From NCBI GenBank assembly GCA_037783415.1, contig JAZGTN010000014.1:1178001-1242000 (forward strand): a stretch of DNA of 64,000 nt. Direction: 5' to 3'. Below, in pieces: positions 32,173-44,597 of this stretch. Numbering within the stretch: position 1 is the stretch's first letter; each line of letters begins with the position of its first letter. Source of the stretch: Leptasterias polaris. Its lineage: Eukaryota > Echinodermata > Asteroidea > Forcipulatida > Asteriidae. Below the pieces are notes generated by a model, which was given only the letters and a program-made list of their open reading frames with translations, had not been told where the DNA came from and searched no databases. The position numbers were made by a program, and so were the translations under genes.

Positions 32173-35100
32173 CTTCAGACTTTCTCTTTCAGACCTGCAG
32201 GGTGAGAAACAAAATTTAAAAAGTATGAAAAAACCAGGCCTGGAATTTAATCTTTGAAAGGGCAATGCCACTTTCACTTTTCTAAAGGCACTTCCTTTGG
32301 AAAACCTTTAAGTCTATGGGAAACTTTGAAGGGGCACCAAGGCCAAGACCAGGGGCCAAAGTAATTCCAGGCCTGAAATACTGCGACTTTAGGAATTTGT
32401 AAAGATTGTTTTAATGCATATCTCAGACTTTTTTCCATTTAAAAATATTTATAAAAAAAGTCACATGGACATTTCATAGCGCAAGTCGCCCACTCATGCC
32501 CAAAGGAATTAGGCATTTAGTGTTGTCAAGACCACTGTAGACCCAGGAATGGCTTATTTTGCATGATTTCAATACTTAATAATTATGCTTCAAATTCCAT
32601 AATGTCCATTGTGATGTATAAAACATAAACTGTTGCTTAACATACCAGGACCAACGTTTTGCGCAGCATACCGATTGATCACCACCACACCAGAATTACA
32701 TGCCTGCATGTGATTGTTGGGAAGACCAAACTCGTAAAAAATGCTTTGTCTGTGCAACGCTGGTCCACGATAACAAAAGGTTTATGTTTTCATACACGGT
32801 TGGAGGCATTTTCAAAAGGCAGTGCAGTGCTGCTTAATATAATTAATTAAGGATTCTGAATGATGGTAAGAATTTATGAATTTGTTTTTTGCGGAGTGAA
32901 TTTTTTGGACCCACCCTGATTTCACTGAGTTAGTGTGAGTATAAAGAACACAACATCATATTTATTATAGAGCCTAACTAATAAATTTTTGCGAGTACCG
33001 GTTTCAAAATATAACTGTGTTATTATTGGACTGTTGTTTGTTGTAGGTGCGTATAAAACTTCACTTGAAATATTCAAATTTTGAAGGGCTATAAGTTCTA
33101 AATATGAATTTGTACATGAGCTGAGGTTCGTGGAGACGATAAAGAAAGCAGAAACAAACATATTTCTACCTCCATCTCTTCATATTCTGTCACATGTCGT
33201 CAGTGTCATGAGAGCAGAAAATTAGGTTCTTGAGTTGAGAGCGAAGTAAACTGGACGTGGATGTAACAAAGTTTTTTATTATTTGGATAACCATTTGTTT
33301 GGACATCATCTGACGTATTGATAGATAATGTCCAATGTTAATCAAGCGTTGTTGGGTCCAGCATGGACATTGGATAGGGTCCAGTAACCCGACCGAATTC
33401 ATCAACCCATGGACGACGTGCGATTAATTATTCGACCAATCAATTTTGGAACCTTCATTTCATTTCAGTTCAGCCTGTTCAGGAGATGTGGTCATTTCAT
33501 ACTCAATTAATGGGTTTAAAGGATTCACAGAAAAGACTATAACACTGTTGTTCGTGACAATGTTCATATCCAGGTCAGCTTACCTTCAAAACGAACCAGA
33601 TTTTGACGATAATAACTGGCATTGACAGCGCACAAGCATACAAAGCAAAATACATTACAAGCAACACACACCACCACAAAATAAAACTCAACGAACCGTG
33701 TGTGTGAAAAGGCCATTCGTATTGACCTTTGACACACAAAGTCCTTGTTCGCAGAGTCCTTGAAATGGTCCACACATTTCGATGCGCGATATCGAACGAA
33801 GTATAATAATGAGGATGAGGTTGCTTGGATAAACTTCCATCCTCAACTTCACGCATGTGTTTGCTGCGAATTATTTCTAAGATAGAAGTAAATGACAAAT
33901 CAGTGAAGAGTCTTTCCTCTGATCCTGCAGTGGAGTGAAATCGGCTAGAAAGGAAATACATTCCTAGTGCAAGGAGAGATTGATCATATTGGCAGTAAAG
34001 TGGTATGGCAAGCGCGTTTCACGAACGAAAACCGATGGACTTGGATCAAGTCTAGGTGAACTCTTAGAGATTGGTTGGAAGGAGAAAGTAAAATCATCAT
34101 CATCTTGCGAATTCTGCTGCAGGAGGAGGACAGCATCACCTGATCATGATGGATCGATGAACACTTAGATCATTCCACTGTAGTAATTAAGAGGCATAGT
34201 GTATCCAGCTAAGTGTTTGTAACAATTTTGACGTAAATAAAGTAGGACGAGGATTTAGGAAGGAGGCAGTGAGATTTGTAAAATGACGATAACTTCTTCT
34301 TCTGGTCTGAACAGATGAAGGTAAAAAAGGGTAAGATAAGATTGTATTGTTGTTGTTGTTTTTGTAATGTTATTTTTGTCCTAAAAATGGTATGTACTAT
34401 TTTACATCTATTCTGCTACTTGTCAAAGCCTGTTCAGCATCTATTTAGCCCTGATCCATGATCATTGATTTCATTTATGTCACTGCTATCAGACAACAGA
34501 TTCAGAAGTGATACTCTACAGTCTCTACTGTACTCAGTACTACTACTAGTACAGTACTACAAGGCTCGAATTTGGGGAGAAAATCCAGAAGACTACAGGG
34601 CTTGTAGCTCAAAATCTTTACTGGACCAGACATTTTTTTTACAAGACGAGACTCAAAATGTGAAAATCTAAAATTGCTGACACAGTTTAACATGCATTTG
34701 ACTACTTCGAACCCAAACTGAGACAAGTAATAGTTAAGAGTATACTTGATTACTCATAGTCATAGAATTGAAAGATAATTTATCAGACCCAAAGTCAACG
34801 CTTGAACATAATTTGTTTCTGTTATTCAATTGAAAAACACAAGACCATCGGACTTGTTAAGTCATAAGTTTACTGGCCCAACACTAAAATTACTGGCCTC
34901 GGGCCTGTGGTCCAGTGTAAAATTCGAGCCCTGCATGTGGTCGTGCTTTACCTTTTATAGAGTTAAATTTAGACTGGGGATTTATAGTATACTGATGGAT
35001 TTCTATTTTGCATTTTTTCTTGGGTAAATAATAAACAGACTTATCTTTTTATTCACTTAAAAGCAAGCATTATTAAAATGCAAAGTGAATTTTAAAAACT

Positions 35101-35495
35101 GTTGTTATTCAACTTAATATTGTTAGGCATAGAAAAAAGAAGAAGAAATATGTATGAAATGCATGTCACTGTCATCAGCATCATCATGTGATGTACTGTA
35201 CTGTAGTGTTGATTACATAATCATAGTGTTATAATAATAATATTAATAATAATTAAGCATTTATAATACAAGACTATTCTGAGGTGCAGCACACAAACAT
35301 GTGTAATAAGCAACTATTATTAGAGAAATAAAAAAAACAAAGATAAAGTGAACAAATCAAGTAATAAGTATAGGCCCTAATATCACTGATTATATGCTGA
35401 GTGTTATGAGTCAAGCAAGTTTTTTGTATTTTATAATTAACAATCTGCTTCTTTATTATTTGTATTTCAGATTTAGAGTCTTGACAATAAAAGCC
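32173..35495. other. Divergent intergenic region between KDM1B and clavesin
   Basis: The start codons of KDM1B (minus) and clavesin (plus) are about 3.3 kb apart. The region holds KDM1B 5'UTR (32173-32194), the clavesin 5'UTR piece (35471-35495) and, presumably, first non-coding exons and both promoters, none of which I can place with confidence. A foldback repeat with GCTCGAATTT / AAATTCGAGC ends spans about 34560-34925. No coding evidence elsewhere here. Confidence 0.5.
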
Positions 35496-36083
35496 ATGAT
35501 CAAACCTCAGGTGACCCAAGACCCACCCCCGTCATTAAACCTTTCCCCTGAGACCTGGCAAAAGGCTCAAAGTGAACTCAACGAAGACCTGTCCACAGTG
35601 GATGCCTCCATTCAGGATGTCAGAGATCTTATCATCACTCGTCCGGACATTCGTTTCCTCCGCACGGACAACAAATTCATCCTCCGCTTCCTCCGTGCGA
35701 AGAAGTTTGACTCATCTGAAGCTTTTAAGGTCCTTGCAAGGTACTTTGATATCAGACAGAAGAAAAGTTGTTTGCTCGGGAACATCACGGCTGAGAATAC
35801 CAACATCCAGCAAGCATTGCTGGGTGGATTCCCAGGTGTCCTCAGTAAGCTAGATCCCTTTGGGCGTCGGATTGTTGTGATCTTTGTCGCCAGCTGGGAG
35901 GAGTGGCTTTTTAGCTACCTACACATCCTCCAGGCTCTGGTGCTGAGTTTAGAGTTCATGTTAGAAGATGAAGAGACTCAGATCAATGGATTCAACTTCA
36001 TCGTGGACTGGACAGGCGTGACGTTCAAGCAAGTATCCAACCTCAGTCCGGCCTTGATGAAGTTAACCGTTGAGGTGTTCCAG
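35496..36083 (+). CDS. CLVS: Clavesin coding exon 1
   Basis: 588 nt, 196 codons, covering the N-terminal helices and the first half of the lipid-binding domain. Acceptor before 35471, donor gtgagaag after TTC CAG. An upstream in-frame ATG (35394) lies in the intron and is not used. Confidence 0.93.
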
Positions 36084-38450
36084 GTGAGAAGTACATGAAG
36101 AGAAGTATACACATACTGCAGAAGCCCTTTCTACATCATCCTTTTAGCGCACTCATGGTGCACCAACATTACTACCCCTGGTCACTGGGCCATTGATTTC
36201 ATTCCTTAAACCATCTCAGCTCCCTGGAGGGTCATACAGCCTGTGCTGCCAAATATGTAGCGAAAAACTGCCAACAGAGCAAGCTAAATCAATCACAAGA
36301 ACCATCTCTGCCCTCACATTTACCGATTTACTCCTGGGTGAAGAGAAGCAATTGAAATAAAGTGTCTTGCTCAAGGACACAAGTGTCATGACCCAGATTC
36401 GAACCCACACCCTGATGGCTTAGTCATCATAATTTCAGTCTGGTGCACTAAACCACTCGGCACCACAAATAGCAGGATTACTTAATTGTGTACCAAAGTG
36501 TAATTATGAATGAGTTTCAAATCTAATCAACTTAATTACATTATATTTTAGGATTGTTTTCCTGGTCGACTTGGGGGACTTCATATGCTCAACCAGCCCT
36601 GGTACGTGGAGGCAGCTTTGACGATGTGCAAACCATTCCTGAAAGACTCCACCAGAAAAAAGGTCAGACAACTCTCGTTTGGTCGGAACAGAATTGTGCA
36701 ACCGTGACTGAACCAAAGATGTGAAAACTCTTAACAAAAGAACAAAACTCTTAACAAAAGAACGAAACTCAAAGATGTTTCTGGTTGGAGTCACCAAAAC
36801 ACATCCCAGACAAATTTAGATGATGTCCAAAAGACGGACAAAAGCAAGAATAAGGAAGAGTTAGGAGTCAAACAAAAGACATAGCCTAAATGAGCAGGAG
36901 GAGAAATGTAAATTTTAATTTAAAGTGTCTTAAACAAAAAATTCAAGCGTGATGCCTTAAAGGTTTTCCCGTAAATGATGCCAAATTTGTTAATTATTTA
37001 TATTTTTTACCATGTATTGCAAACATTCACATCTATTTATAAAAAAATATTTTGAAGGTTTGTAGCCAGAAACTGTGGTAAGATAAAGTAATTTAAGTGC
37101 AAACAAAATCTTGCAGCAGTTTATTTGAAACCCTTCGTGTAAGACATACACAGTTTACTACACATGTCACTATGACAAATAGTATTATGACAATGCGTGT
37201 GTCCCCAATCAATTAATTGATTAAATCAAGTCAATCAATTGATTTTGTTGTTTGTTTACAGATATATCTCCATGGAAACAACCTGTCCACCCTACATGCA
37301 AGGATACACAAAGAAATGCTTCCCGCCGAACTGGGCGGCACTAACCCACCCTACAATCACTACTCTTGGGCTAAGAAGCTGATTGGCTGCAACTTCAAGC
37401 CTAATTTGCATAGTGACCTACCAGTACACCATGTGTTCAGTCAATTTGGTGGTGATGCTGATAGGTGAGTGTAAACCAGGCGATTGTGAAATGTATGGTC
37501 CATGCATAGACTTACATTTACAGAAATACACGTAGAGGGTGTACAAAACCATGTGACACAGCCTGACAAGAATTGTTTCTGGCCATTGAGAAAATGGTGC
37601 TGACCCATGGTATTGGTATATCACAGATTACACACCAGTTTGCAAACAGATCTTTGTGTAATTTAATTTACCCATAGAGATTCATGCCTGTGGTGGGACA
37701 GCACGGTTACGTGTGTCTATTCAACGAGTGCTCCCTCTTCTTCTATTTCATAACTCTTTGGGGCCATGCCACACGAGGAAATTTGCAGGCAAAAAGCATT
37801 CAAATTATTTTCAGATAAACTTTTCTTGGGGATAGAAGAATGTCTCCTGTGCTACCAAGCATTTTCATTTACATGCGGTGCATTGAGTTGCGTCCAAGTT
37901 GCTTTTCAAAATTGCCAGGTGGGGTAACCTTTTTAAAATGAGCAAAAAATTAGAACTTTTGTCTTCAGAGTGAAGAACAAGGTGTATGGCCAAACAAAAC
38001 CATTGTTCTTTACGCAGATGCAATAGTTAGATAGTTTGGGCTATATCACACATATTTAGATTCTGCCTTGTGATTTGTTTCAAGCATGTCACGTGATCAG
38101 TCTTATTTTTTACTAGAAAGGGGTTAAAGTGCAACGCACTGCCCGTTAGCAATTAATGCGCTACACCCATAGCAACCAATGTTCTACTGTACACCCAACT
38201 TTGAAAATAGCAATTTTACATCGGTGTTTTTATTTGTCATTTTTTCTTCATCATTTTTTCTTCATCAATTCACCTTTGCTACCTGGGTTATGCTCAATGG
38301 TTATTTCCAACTATTTTTGTGTGTCTGATTTTGTCCCTGGGTTGTCACAGGTTTTATCTGACATCCAAAGAGCCAGAAATTGCTACGTTGGAGGTCAGTA
38401 GCACAGAGGAAAAACAGACCGAGAACAGGCCTCTCATTACGCTGGACTGA
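35496..38450 (+). CDS. CLVS: Clavesin-like CRAL-TRIO lipid-binding protein, 4 coding exons
   Basis: Clavesins are Sec14/CRAL-TRIO proteins that bind phosphoinositides (PI(3,5)P2 in vertebrates) and act on clathrin-coated and late endosomal membranes. Exons 35496-36083, 36552-36662, 37262-37464 and 38351-38450 join with GT-AG signals and matching phases into 333 residues. [35 protein letters not shown] and [10 protein letters not shown] form the CRAL-TRIO N-terminal helices (about 15-85); the lipid-binding domain (about 95-260) includes [43 protein letters not shown] and [14 protein letters not shown]. It ends in RPLITLD, like vertebrate clavesin QPLLALD. The ATG at 35496 lies 25 nt after a good acceptor (tttcag), so at least one non-coding upstream exon exists. 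Other CRAL-TRIO proteins (TTPA, RLBP1) match less well at the N-terminus. One gene here; vertebrates have CLVS1 and CLVS2. Confidence 0.93.
36208..36465 (-). mobile_element. SINE copy in clavesin intron 1
   Basis: Shares TCAGCTCCCTGG, CTCCTGGGTGAAGAGAAGCA and GTGTCTTGCTCAAGGACACA with the copy at 39345; the tRNA-like head is more decayed. Confidence 0.65.
36552..36662 (+). CDS. CLVS: Clavesin coding exon 2
   Basis: Reads [20 protein letters not shown] then [10 protein letters not shown]; vertebrate clavesin has [20 protein letters not shown] at this point. Acceptor atattttag, donor gtcagac. Confidence 0.93.
37262..37464 (+). CDS. CLVS: Clavesin coding exon 3
   Basis: Reads [20 protein letters not shown] and [20 protein letters not shown], with the conserved LP.E(F/L)GG motif. 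Acceptor tgtttacag, donor gtgagtgt; ends in phase 2. Confidence 0.93.
38351..38450 (+). CDS. CLVS: Clavesin coding exon 4 (stop)
   Basis: Completes the Arg codon and reads [32 protein letters not shown], stop TGA at 38448. The acidic, variable tail ends with the family-typical hydrophobic PL(I/L)xLD. Acceptor ttgtcacag. Confidence 0.9.
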
Positions 38451-39344
38451 AATTGGTCTTCAGACGACTGTATTCATCAATCAAGTGTCTACTTTTCAGG
38501 AACCGTCAGGAAATTTTACATCTGGTCACCACTGCTCAAGCCAACCCTTCCAGCAGCAGCTAACCACAACACTGACACACTCCAGCGCACACACATCCAG
38601 CCAGTAGACAACTCACACACATCAACGATCAACAACAACTTGGATACTTCCTGCCCAAATGTGCATCCCTCAAGCTCTACATAAGCTGCATCACCATCAG
38701 CAGTCCAGCATTCTCCTGAAGACAAGCAGAATTTACTGTTCGAAATGTTGAGACCACACTGGCTCTTATCAGAGCCAACACTCCTCCCGCGCTTCACTGT
38801 TTGGAGAAGTTAACACGTTCTCAGCTTGTTTCCAACACACATCGAAAAAAAAAATAATTTAGATTGTACTTTCAAACATTGTTCAGACCTGGAACCCTTC
38901 AGAGGGTCCTTCGGCGGCTGTAAAAGAAACTTTGGGGGCATTTATTTCTGTCTGGAACTCTTTTCAGCGCTGTAGTCATGATGTCAACCCCAGGTCACCA
39001 AACGGCAACCACAGCGACTGGTTCACGCCGTCTGGTACACACAAACAGCGACTTGTTGTAATCGGCATCTTTCTCCTTCAGGAACCAAAATCAACTGCAC
39101 TATGACTATCACTTGTATAATACAACATGCTGCAAAGCAGTTCACCATATTTTCCTGTTATCTTTTCCGGATTTTGATACTATCGTGACATTAAAAAGTA
39201 TATAAGTTTGAGTTGTATGAGGGCACTGAAAAAGATTACAGATGTTATTTAGACTGAGCAAGTCTCATAATAATAATAATAATAACTAGTTCTTATATAG
39301 CGCATTTCACAATAACGTCTCAATGCGCTTTACATTGGGCCAAT

Positions 39345-39602
39345 AACATTCCTTTAATCTTTCTCAGCTCCCTGGGGAGTATACAACCCTGGGCTACCGT
39401 GGCGCTCCAAAGGCTTTTTCAAACACAATTTCAACCTCTACCCTTGCAGGTACCCATTTATACCCCTGGGTGAAGAGAAGCAATTATAGCAAAGTGTCTT
39501 GCTCAAGGACACAAGCGTCATGACCGGGACTCGAACCCACACCCCGATGACTAAACCACCAGAACTTGAATCCGATGCTCTTAACCACTCGGCCATGACA
39601 CG
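39345..39602 (-). mobile_element. tRNA-derived SINE downstream of clavesin
   Basis: The minus strand has GGCCGAGTGGTTAAGAGCAT and GTGTGGGTTCGAGTCCCGG, both tRNA-like (Ser/Leu type with TGGTTAAG), then TTGAGCAAGACACTTTG. A diverged copy is at 36208-36465, in clavesin intron 1. Confidence 0.7.
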
Positions 39603-40449
39603 CTCATCATTTTTGGGACCACTTTTGTGCCATGCATATTGCTTTACTATGCTTGAAGGAAACACTTAAAGAGTCCCAATGTTCGAATACATGCGATACT
39701 TGCACAGTCTACAGCCAGGGCATTATTGCAAAGTGTGCCATATAAGAACAAGTTATTATTATTCATGAAAACTGTCTACATGCACCCCCATAAAACTGGT
39801 GCTTACACCTCAACAGAGATTTTTAAATAGTTGTGTGAGTCAATTTGTGAAGACTCCCACAAAGATTCGTCATCCATTTGTATTTAACGAGAATGTTGCT
39901 AGTATTTAACTAGAATGTTGCTAGTATTTTGATTGTCATGTGTCAGTTCGTAAAATAATAGCTGGTTGATTATACAGGAAACAAAGTGTATCCCTCCAAC
40001 AAGAAATCTTGGTAATGATTCCAATTAATCAAACAATTTACCACAAGGGAAACTGGCTGGGTAAATTTTATGTAAATGTTGGGGAGAAGAAAGAAAATTT
40101 GACTAGATGGGAATTTGAACCTCCAAATTAACGTGCTGGCGCTCTACCAACTGACCTATGTTGGCGGTCTCCCTATCTTTGATTGGGGGTGCCAGTCAGA
40201 AGCCATTCAACCTGTGACGCCCAAGTTGGCATTCAATGTTTGTTTTATATAACTCACACATCCGTCTTATGTGTCTATTTTCACAATAAACACAAAATAG
40301 ACACAGAATCACGACCACCCCAAAGTCTAAAAAGCCCTTCTATTTCTAAACAACGTGGACGACTCTCAACACCAACCTTGTCACCAGTGACTCGACCTTG
40401 CCTCATTTGGACAAACAGGCAGGATTCCGATGGGTCCTATCTATAATTT

Positions 40450-40800
40450 GTTTTTTTTACCCTTACACCGATGTTAGCACTGTATACTCGGTACTTTCCA
40501 GAGTTATGTAAAACAAAATTCACAGGCAAAATCACTCGGGTGGGATTCGAACCCACGACATTTGCATTGCTATAGCAGATGGCTTACCACTAGACCACTG
40601 AGCTAGCCCGATGGCTAGAGGCAGTTCGAATCCTTAGCAGCGGGTACCGCAACAATTTAATAGATGTTAATTTTGCATCGGGGATAATGAATATAATTTG
40701 TTTTTTACCCTTACACCGATGTGTGTTAAGCACTGTATACTCAGTACTTTCCCCCTGAGTTCTGTGAACAAATCCACAAGCAAATCACTCTGTCTATCTA
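40450..40800 (-). mobile_element. tRNA-derived SINE plus a second partial body
   Basis: The minus strand reads GCTCAGTGGTCTAGTGGTAA, GTGGGTTCGAATCCCACCC (intact box B), then a body with GTATACAGTGC. A second body fragment without the head follows at 40700-40800. Not called as a functional tRNA: the region between the boxes is longer than in a tRNA. Confidence 0.65.
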
Positions 40801-42402
40801 ACTGTATAGGACACTTACATTAAATTTTGAAGAGTCACAGCAGTACATATGGCAAAATAAAGTATGACACGTTCACTAATCAAATGACAAGGATCTGTGT
40901 GTGCAATATTGTCAAATGCTCGGTTCATTTTATACCACTATGTAGTTTTTGTGCAATGGTATTTTGTATATTATTTATAAGTACTTGTGTACAAAATGTA
41001 ATGTGCAATATTTCATTATTATATAGATAGAATCTGTTAAGACAACTGATGACATCTTCAGTGATAACTTTCATTTTTATTTATTCAAAAAATGTTAATA
41101 AGTCTTTCTACAAAAATCACCTATTATTATTAAATTATTCACAATTCGTTTTGGTCAAGACTTATGTACACGATGGCAAAGTACGTAACTTTTTCTTCTT
41201 TTTGAAATTTAATATATATAGTCTATTTGGCCGTTGTCAAAACCAGGGCTCGGACCTTTAGCTCTGTGACTTATTTTAAATACAAGTGGTTTTTGGTACA
41301 GGGCTTCAAGAAGGCAGACAGAGCCTGAAGCCCAAGCCATGGTTTCGCAAAGGGCCTATGAAACACACATTGGGCCAAGGCACAAACCTGTGCAAGTTGT
41401 TGCACTGAATTTTGGTTTAAGCATAAAATGAAGTGGTTTTAAATAAAGTGAGAAAACACAAGAACTGGCCTCGATTTCATTGAGCTACTTAATCAGTAAT
41501 TTACTGCTTAACTATTTCTGGTTAGCAAAAATATGCAGGATACCAGTCACAAACTGTACAAGCAGAGTTGGTAACCCTATTCTGGTAAGCATTGTTCTTA
41601 GCTTCTTTTTGGATAAGCAGCTCAATGAAACTGGGCCCTTGGGGTTTCTTATCTGATAGGTATAACAGAATGGTAAAACATAATTTTTATTTTTTTTGAT
41701 ATCTGGTGTCAATCTTGCACATGTAGAGTAAACCAGTGGAAATTAAATCACAATGTGTGTTTATTAAATAATGTCGGATTGGTTATTCTAGGCTCTTACA
41801 TTGTAGGCCACAGTTTTTATATGAGAAATTCTTAGGGCATGGGGACCGTACTTTCACCAATAAGAAAATTGCTGTCAATAAGTGTTTTTTATTTTTGTTT
41901 TAAATTCATCAGTATTACATGTAAACTGACTATGGGGCTGAAAGGCAGGTTTTACCAACATGCCTGTGTTGCATCCATCAAACTTGTCTCAATTGCCCAA
42001 ACCAAGGAAAAACAAAAGAAAAAGTTAAAGTTTAGTACTGAAATTACAATATTTTACAATATTTGTCATTTCTTTAAGTAGAAACAACACCCTTTTCCCA
42101 GTATTTTTGTCAGATATTAAACAAAAAAAGCGTGGGACCTTTTGATGTTGGAAGGTAAGGAAGATAAGAACATGACAACTGTGCTACTACTCTAAAATGA
42201 ATTCAAACATGGAAGAATACAAAGTTTCTTATAAAATAGCGAGAGCGAACCGTGAGAAAATAAAAAATCTTCATACTTCTGATACCTATGCAATTTAGTT
42301 GACTCCTTAAATATATTACACAGGATTGGTAGTCGCAGACAGTGCTCATGTTTTGTATAATCAAACATGTACATGAAATAACGAGCTTACAGAAATTTGA
42401 GC

Positions 42403-42909
42403 TTAACCTGTTGCTTGAGTCGGGAGAAAGTAGTTACCAACTATGCACAATTTTTAGCATGTGGTCACATTGTCCTAAAGGTATAATACAGGATCGGTAG
42501 AGCTGAAAAAACAATCACAGACTGTGTTCATGTTTTGTGTAATCAACCACATACATGAAATAACAAACCTGTGAAAATTTGAGCTCAATTGGTCATCGAG
42601 GTCACGAGAAAATAGTGAAAAGAGACCTTATGTGTTTTCTGTTTTTCAAACATCGAGTTTATTATCGCGCGCGATAAAAACTATTGTTTAACTCATTTCT
42701 CAGAAACGATAGCATTTAAGGCAGAAATATTTTAAGGAACCCTTTCTACCATTACTTACTTTAAATCATGTAAGTTGTGTGTGAATCTGTGAACATTTGT
42801 GTTTTTCGATCTTACCAATAGTGTACAGGGCCTTTAACCTGTTGCTTGAGTCGGGAGAAAGTAGTTACCAACTATGCACAATTTTTAGCATGTGGTCACA
42901 TTGTCCTAA
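42403..42909. mobile_element. TTAA element (family A copy 3) between perfect 76-bp direct repeats
   Basis: A family A element (42477-42837) is flanked by two identical 76-bp sequences, 42403-42478 and 42834-42909, both starting TTAACCTGTTGCTTGAG and ending CACATTGTCCTAA. The flanking sequence is itself an older relative of the element. A 76-bp duplication is far longer than the 4-bp TTAA normally made. Confidence 0.9.
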
Positions 42910-43162
42910 GTTTTGGTTGTAAGAACCGAAACCAGCTGTTGCATTATTTTAGGTTTTCAGATACTTCATTCATTCATGTAATTTCACATGGAAATGGGTC
43001 ACAGAAAAAAATGGTTCTAGTATGAACTTGATAATCAGTAAGCTTTAAGACTAAAATCAAACAATGGTTTTTATCCTTACCAATCCTGTATAACACCTTT
43101 CAAGCCATTCAAATTATATTTGTTTTTGTTTTGCTTTAATTTGTTTTGAGATACTTTGTTCA

Positions 43163-43398
43163 CTATAGATAGTTCCCAGTAGACGCCATCTTTACGGGCA
43201 AATCGCATTTTGGCTTGCAGGCGCGTCAAGCGCTCAAATTATTAACGCAGCCGCGTCATTCACTAACCAATCATGCAATGAGTTTGGTGAAATGTGTGCG
43301 TGCTGCACGCCGTTCTCACGCGTAACGCATGACCGTGTGTTCCAAATTGCCCGTAAAGATGGCCGACTTACGTCATACTGCAACCTATCTATAGCCAC
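43163..43398. mobile_element. Short inverted-repeat element, CTATAGATAG ends
   Basis: CTATAGATAG near 43166 is inverted as CTATCTATAG near 43388, with ACGCCATCTTTACGGGCAA pairing TTGCCCGTAAAGATGGC. The interior is GC-rich with CGCGTCA and ACGCGT motifs. Confidence 0.6.
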
Positions 43399-43547
43399 AC
43401 GTGGCTCAATGTCACAGATCTTCTTCAAAACATTACAGCAGCAAACATTACTTACAAATTTAATTTGCAACTCGAATCACTTGCAGGCGGGAATCGTTCA
43501 AAAATTATGCTCAACAAATTTAGTTTGACTCGTGACATGTTTCCTGT

Positions 43548-43925
43548 TTAAGGTATGGTATACCTTCGGTAATTACTCCACAAATTAATGACCATAAAAC
43601 CTTACTTTGTAAGAAGCACTGCAGCCGTTGATAATGTGTAACACTTTGAGAAACAATTCTTTTATAAAGAATGTTGATTTAGAGAAAGGATTCAAAAACG
43701 TTTCAATCTGAGATGCATTTCTGCATGAAATGTTTCTCAGATTGTGTATTCCATGGATTATTCTTCCTGCGTGGACTTAACCGCTCCAGATTGTCGGCAA
43801 TATTTCAAAAACGATACTACCTTTTGTAATGAATTTTACACAGGTTAGTTCTATTGTATATACCTACATTTGTATAGGATTAAAACCAAACAATTAAAAA
43901 AACCAAAGGTATACTTTGCCTTTAA
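43548..43925. mobile_element. TTAA element, family B copy
   Basis: Ends TTAAGGTATGGTATACC and GGTATACTTTGCCTTTAA with TTAA flanks; internal AGATTGTGTATTCC and GAAGAAT blocks are shared with 31423-31820 in inverted orientation. Confidence 0.65.
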
Positions 43926-44556
43926 AGCACACGACCAACATTGGAAATTGTCACTAAGACCAGTATCTGCACTTAGTGTGACCCAACACACATGCATTCG
44001 TAAAATAGCCAAAATAGGAATCGCAATACCAAAATGAATTGTTTAACTCATTTCTCAAAAACTATAGCATTTAACAAACTATAGCGTGCACTTGTTTTAT
44101 GATTTTCTTTAGTCAATAAAGAGAGTTTAAAAAGATGTTTTGTAACAATTTTACATAATTTTTTTTTAAAGACAATGAAATGAACATTTCGTGCAATTCT
44201 TTCTTGTTCTTTTTGTTAGATTTCTTGCATACTGACAACATTTCCTTTCCATGAATCACTGTTGTTTGATGTAACTTTCCTATCAGATTATATTAAACAT
44301 GATACAACTTGTTTACCAATTTATGTGAAACACAATTTTCTTAAAACTGCAACTGTAATATTGTCAACAAAAGTACTGAGATTTAGTGAATACGTTAAAT
44401 TAATTTAATTGATAAATGTAAACGAGAATACTGAATAAATGTTACATCACTCATGACAGTGTCTTCCCAATAATATCATCCGGTGACTGAGGGCATGTTC
44501 CAACAACCCATACCCCTATGTTCAAACAACCCCTCATGACCTACATGCTAGTGTTT

Positions 44557-44597
44557 GGTAGGGTTAGGGTTAGGGTTAGGGTTAGGATAAGGATTAG
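44557..44597. repeat. Short interstitial telomere-like repeat
   Basis: Four tandem TTAGGG words followed by two variants (TTAGGATAAGGATTAGG). The metazoan telomere motif; too short to mark a fusion by itself. Confidence 0.9.

Noticed and set aside
35394..35495. Upstream in-frame ATG for clavesin (35394).
   Set aside because: It precedes a clear tttcag acceptor at 35470 and codes for hydrophobic residues unlike any clavesin; it lies in an intron.
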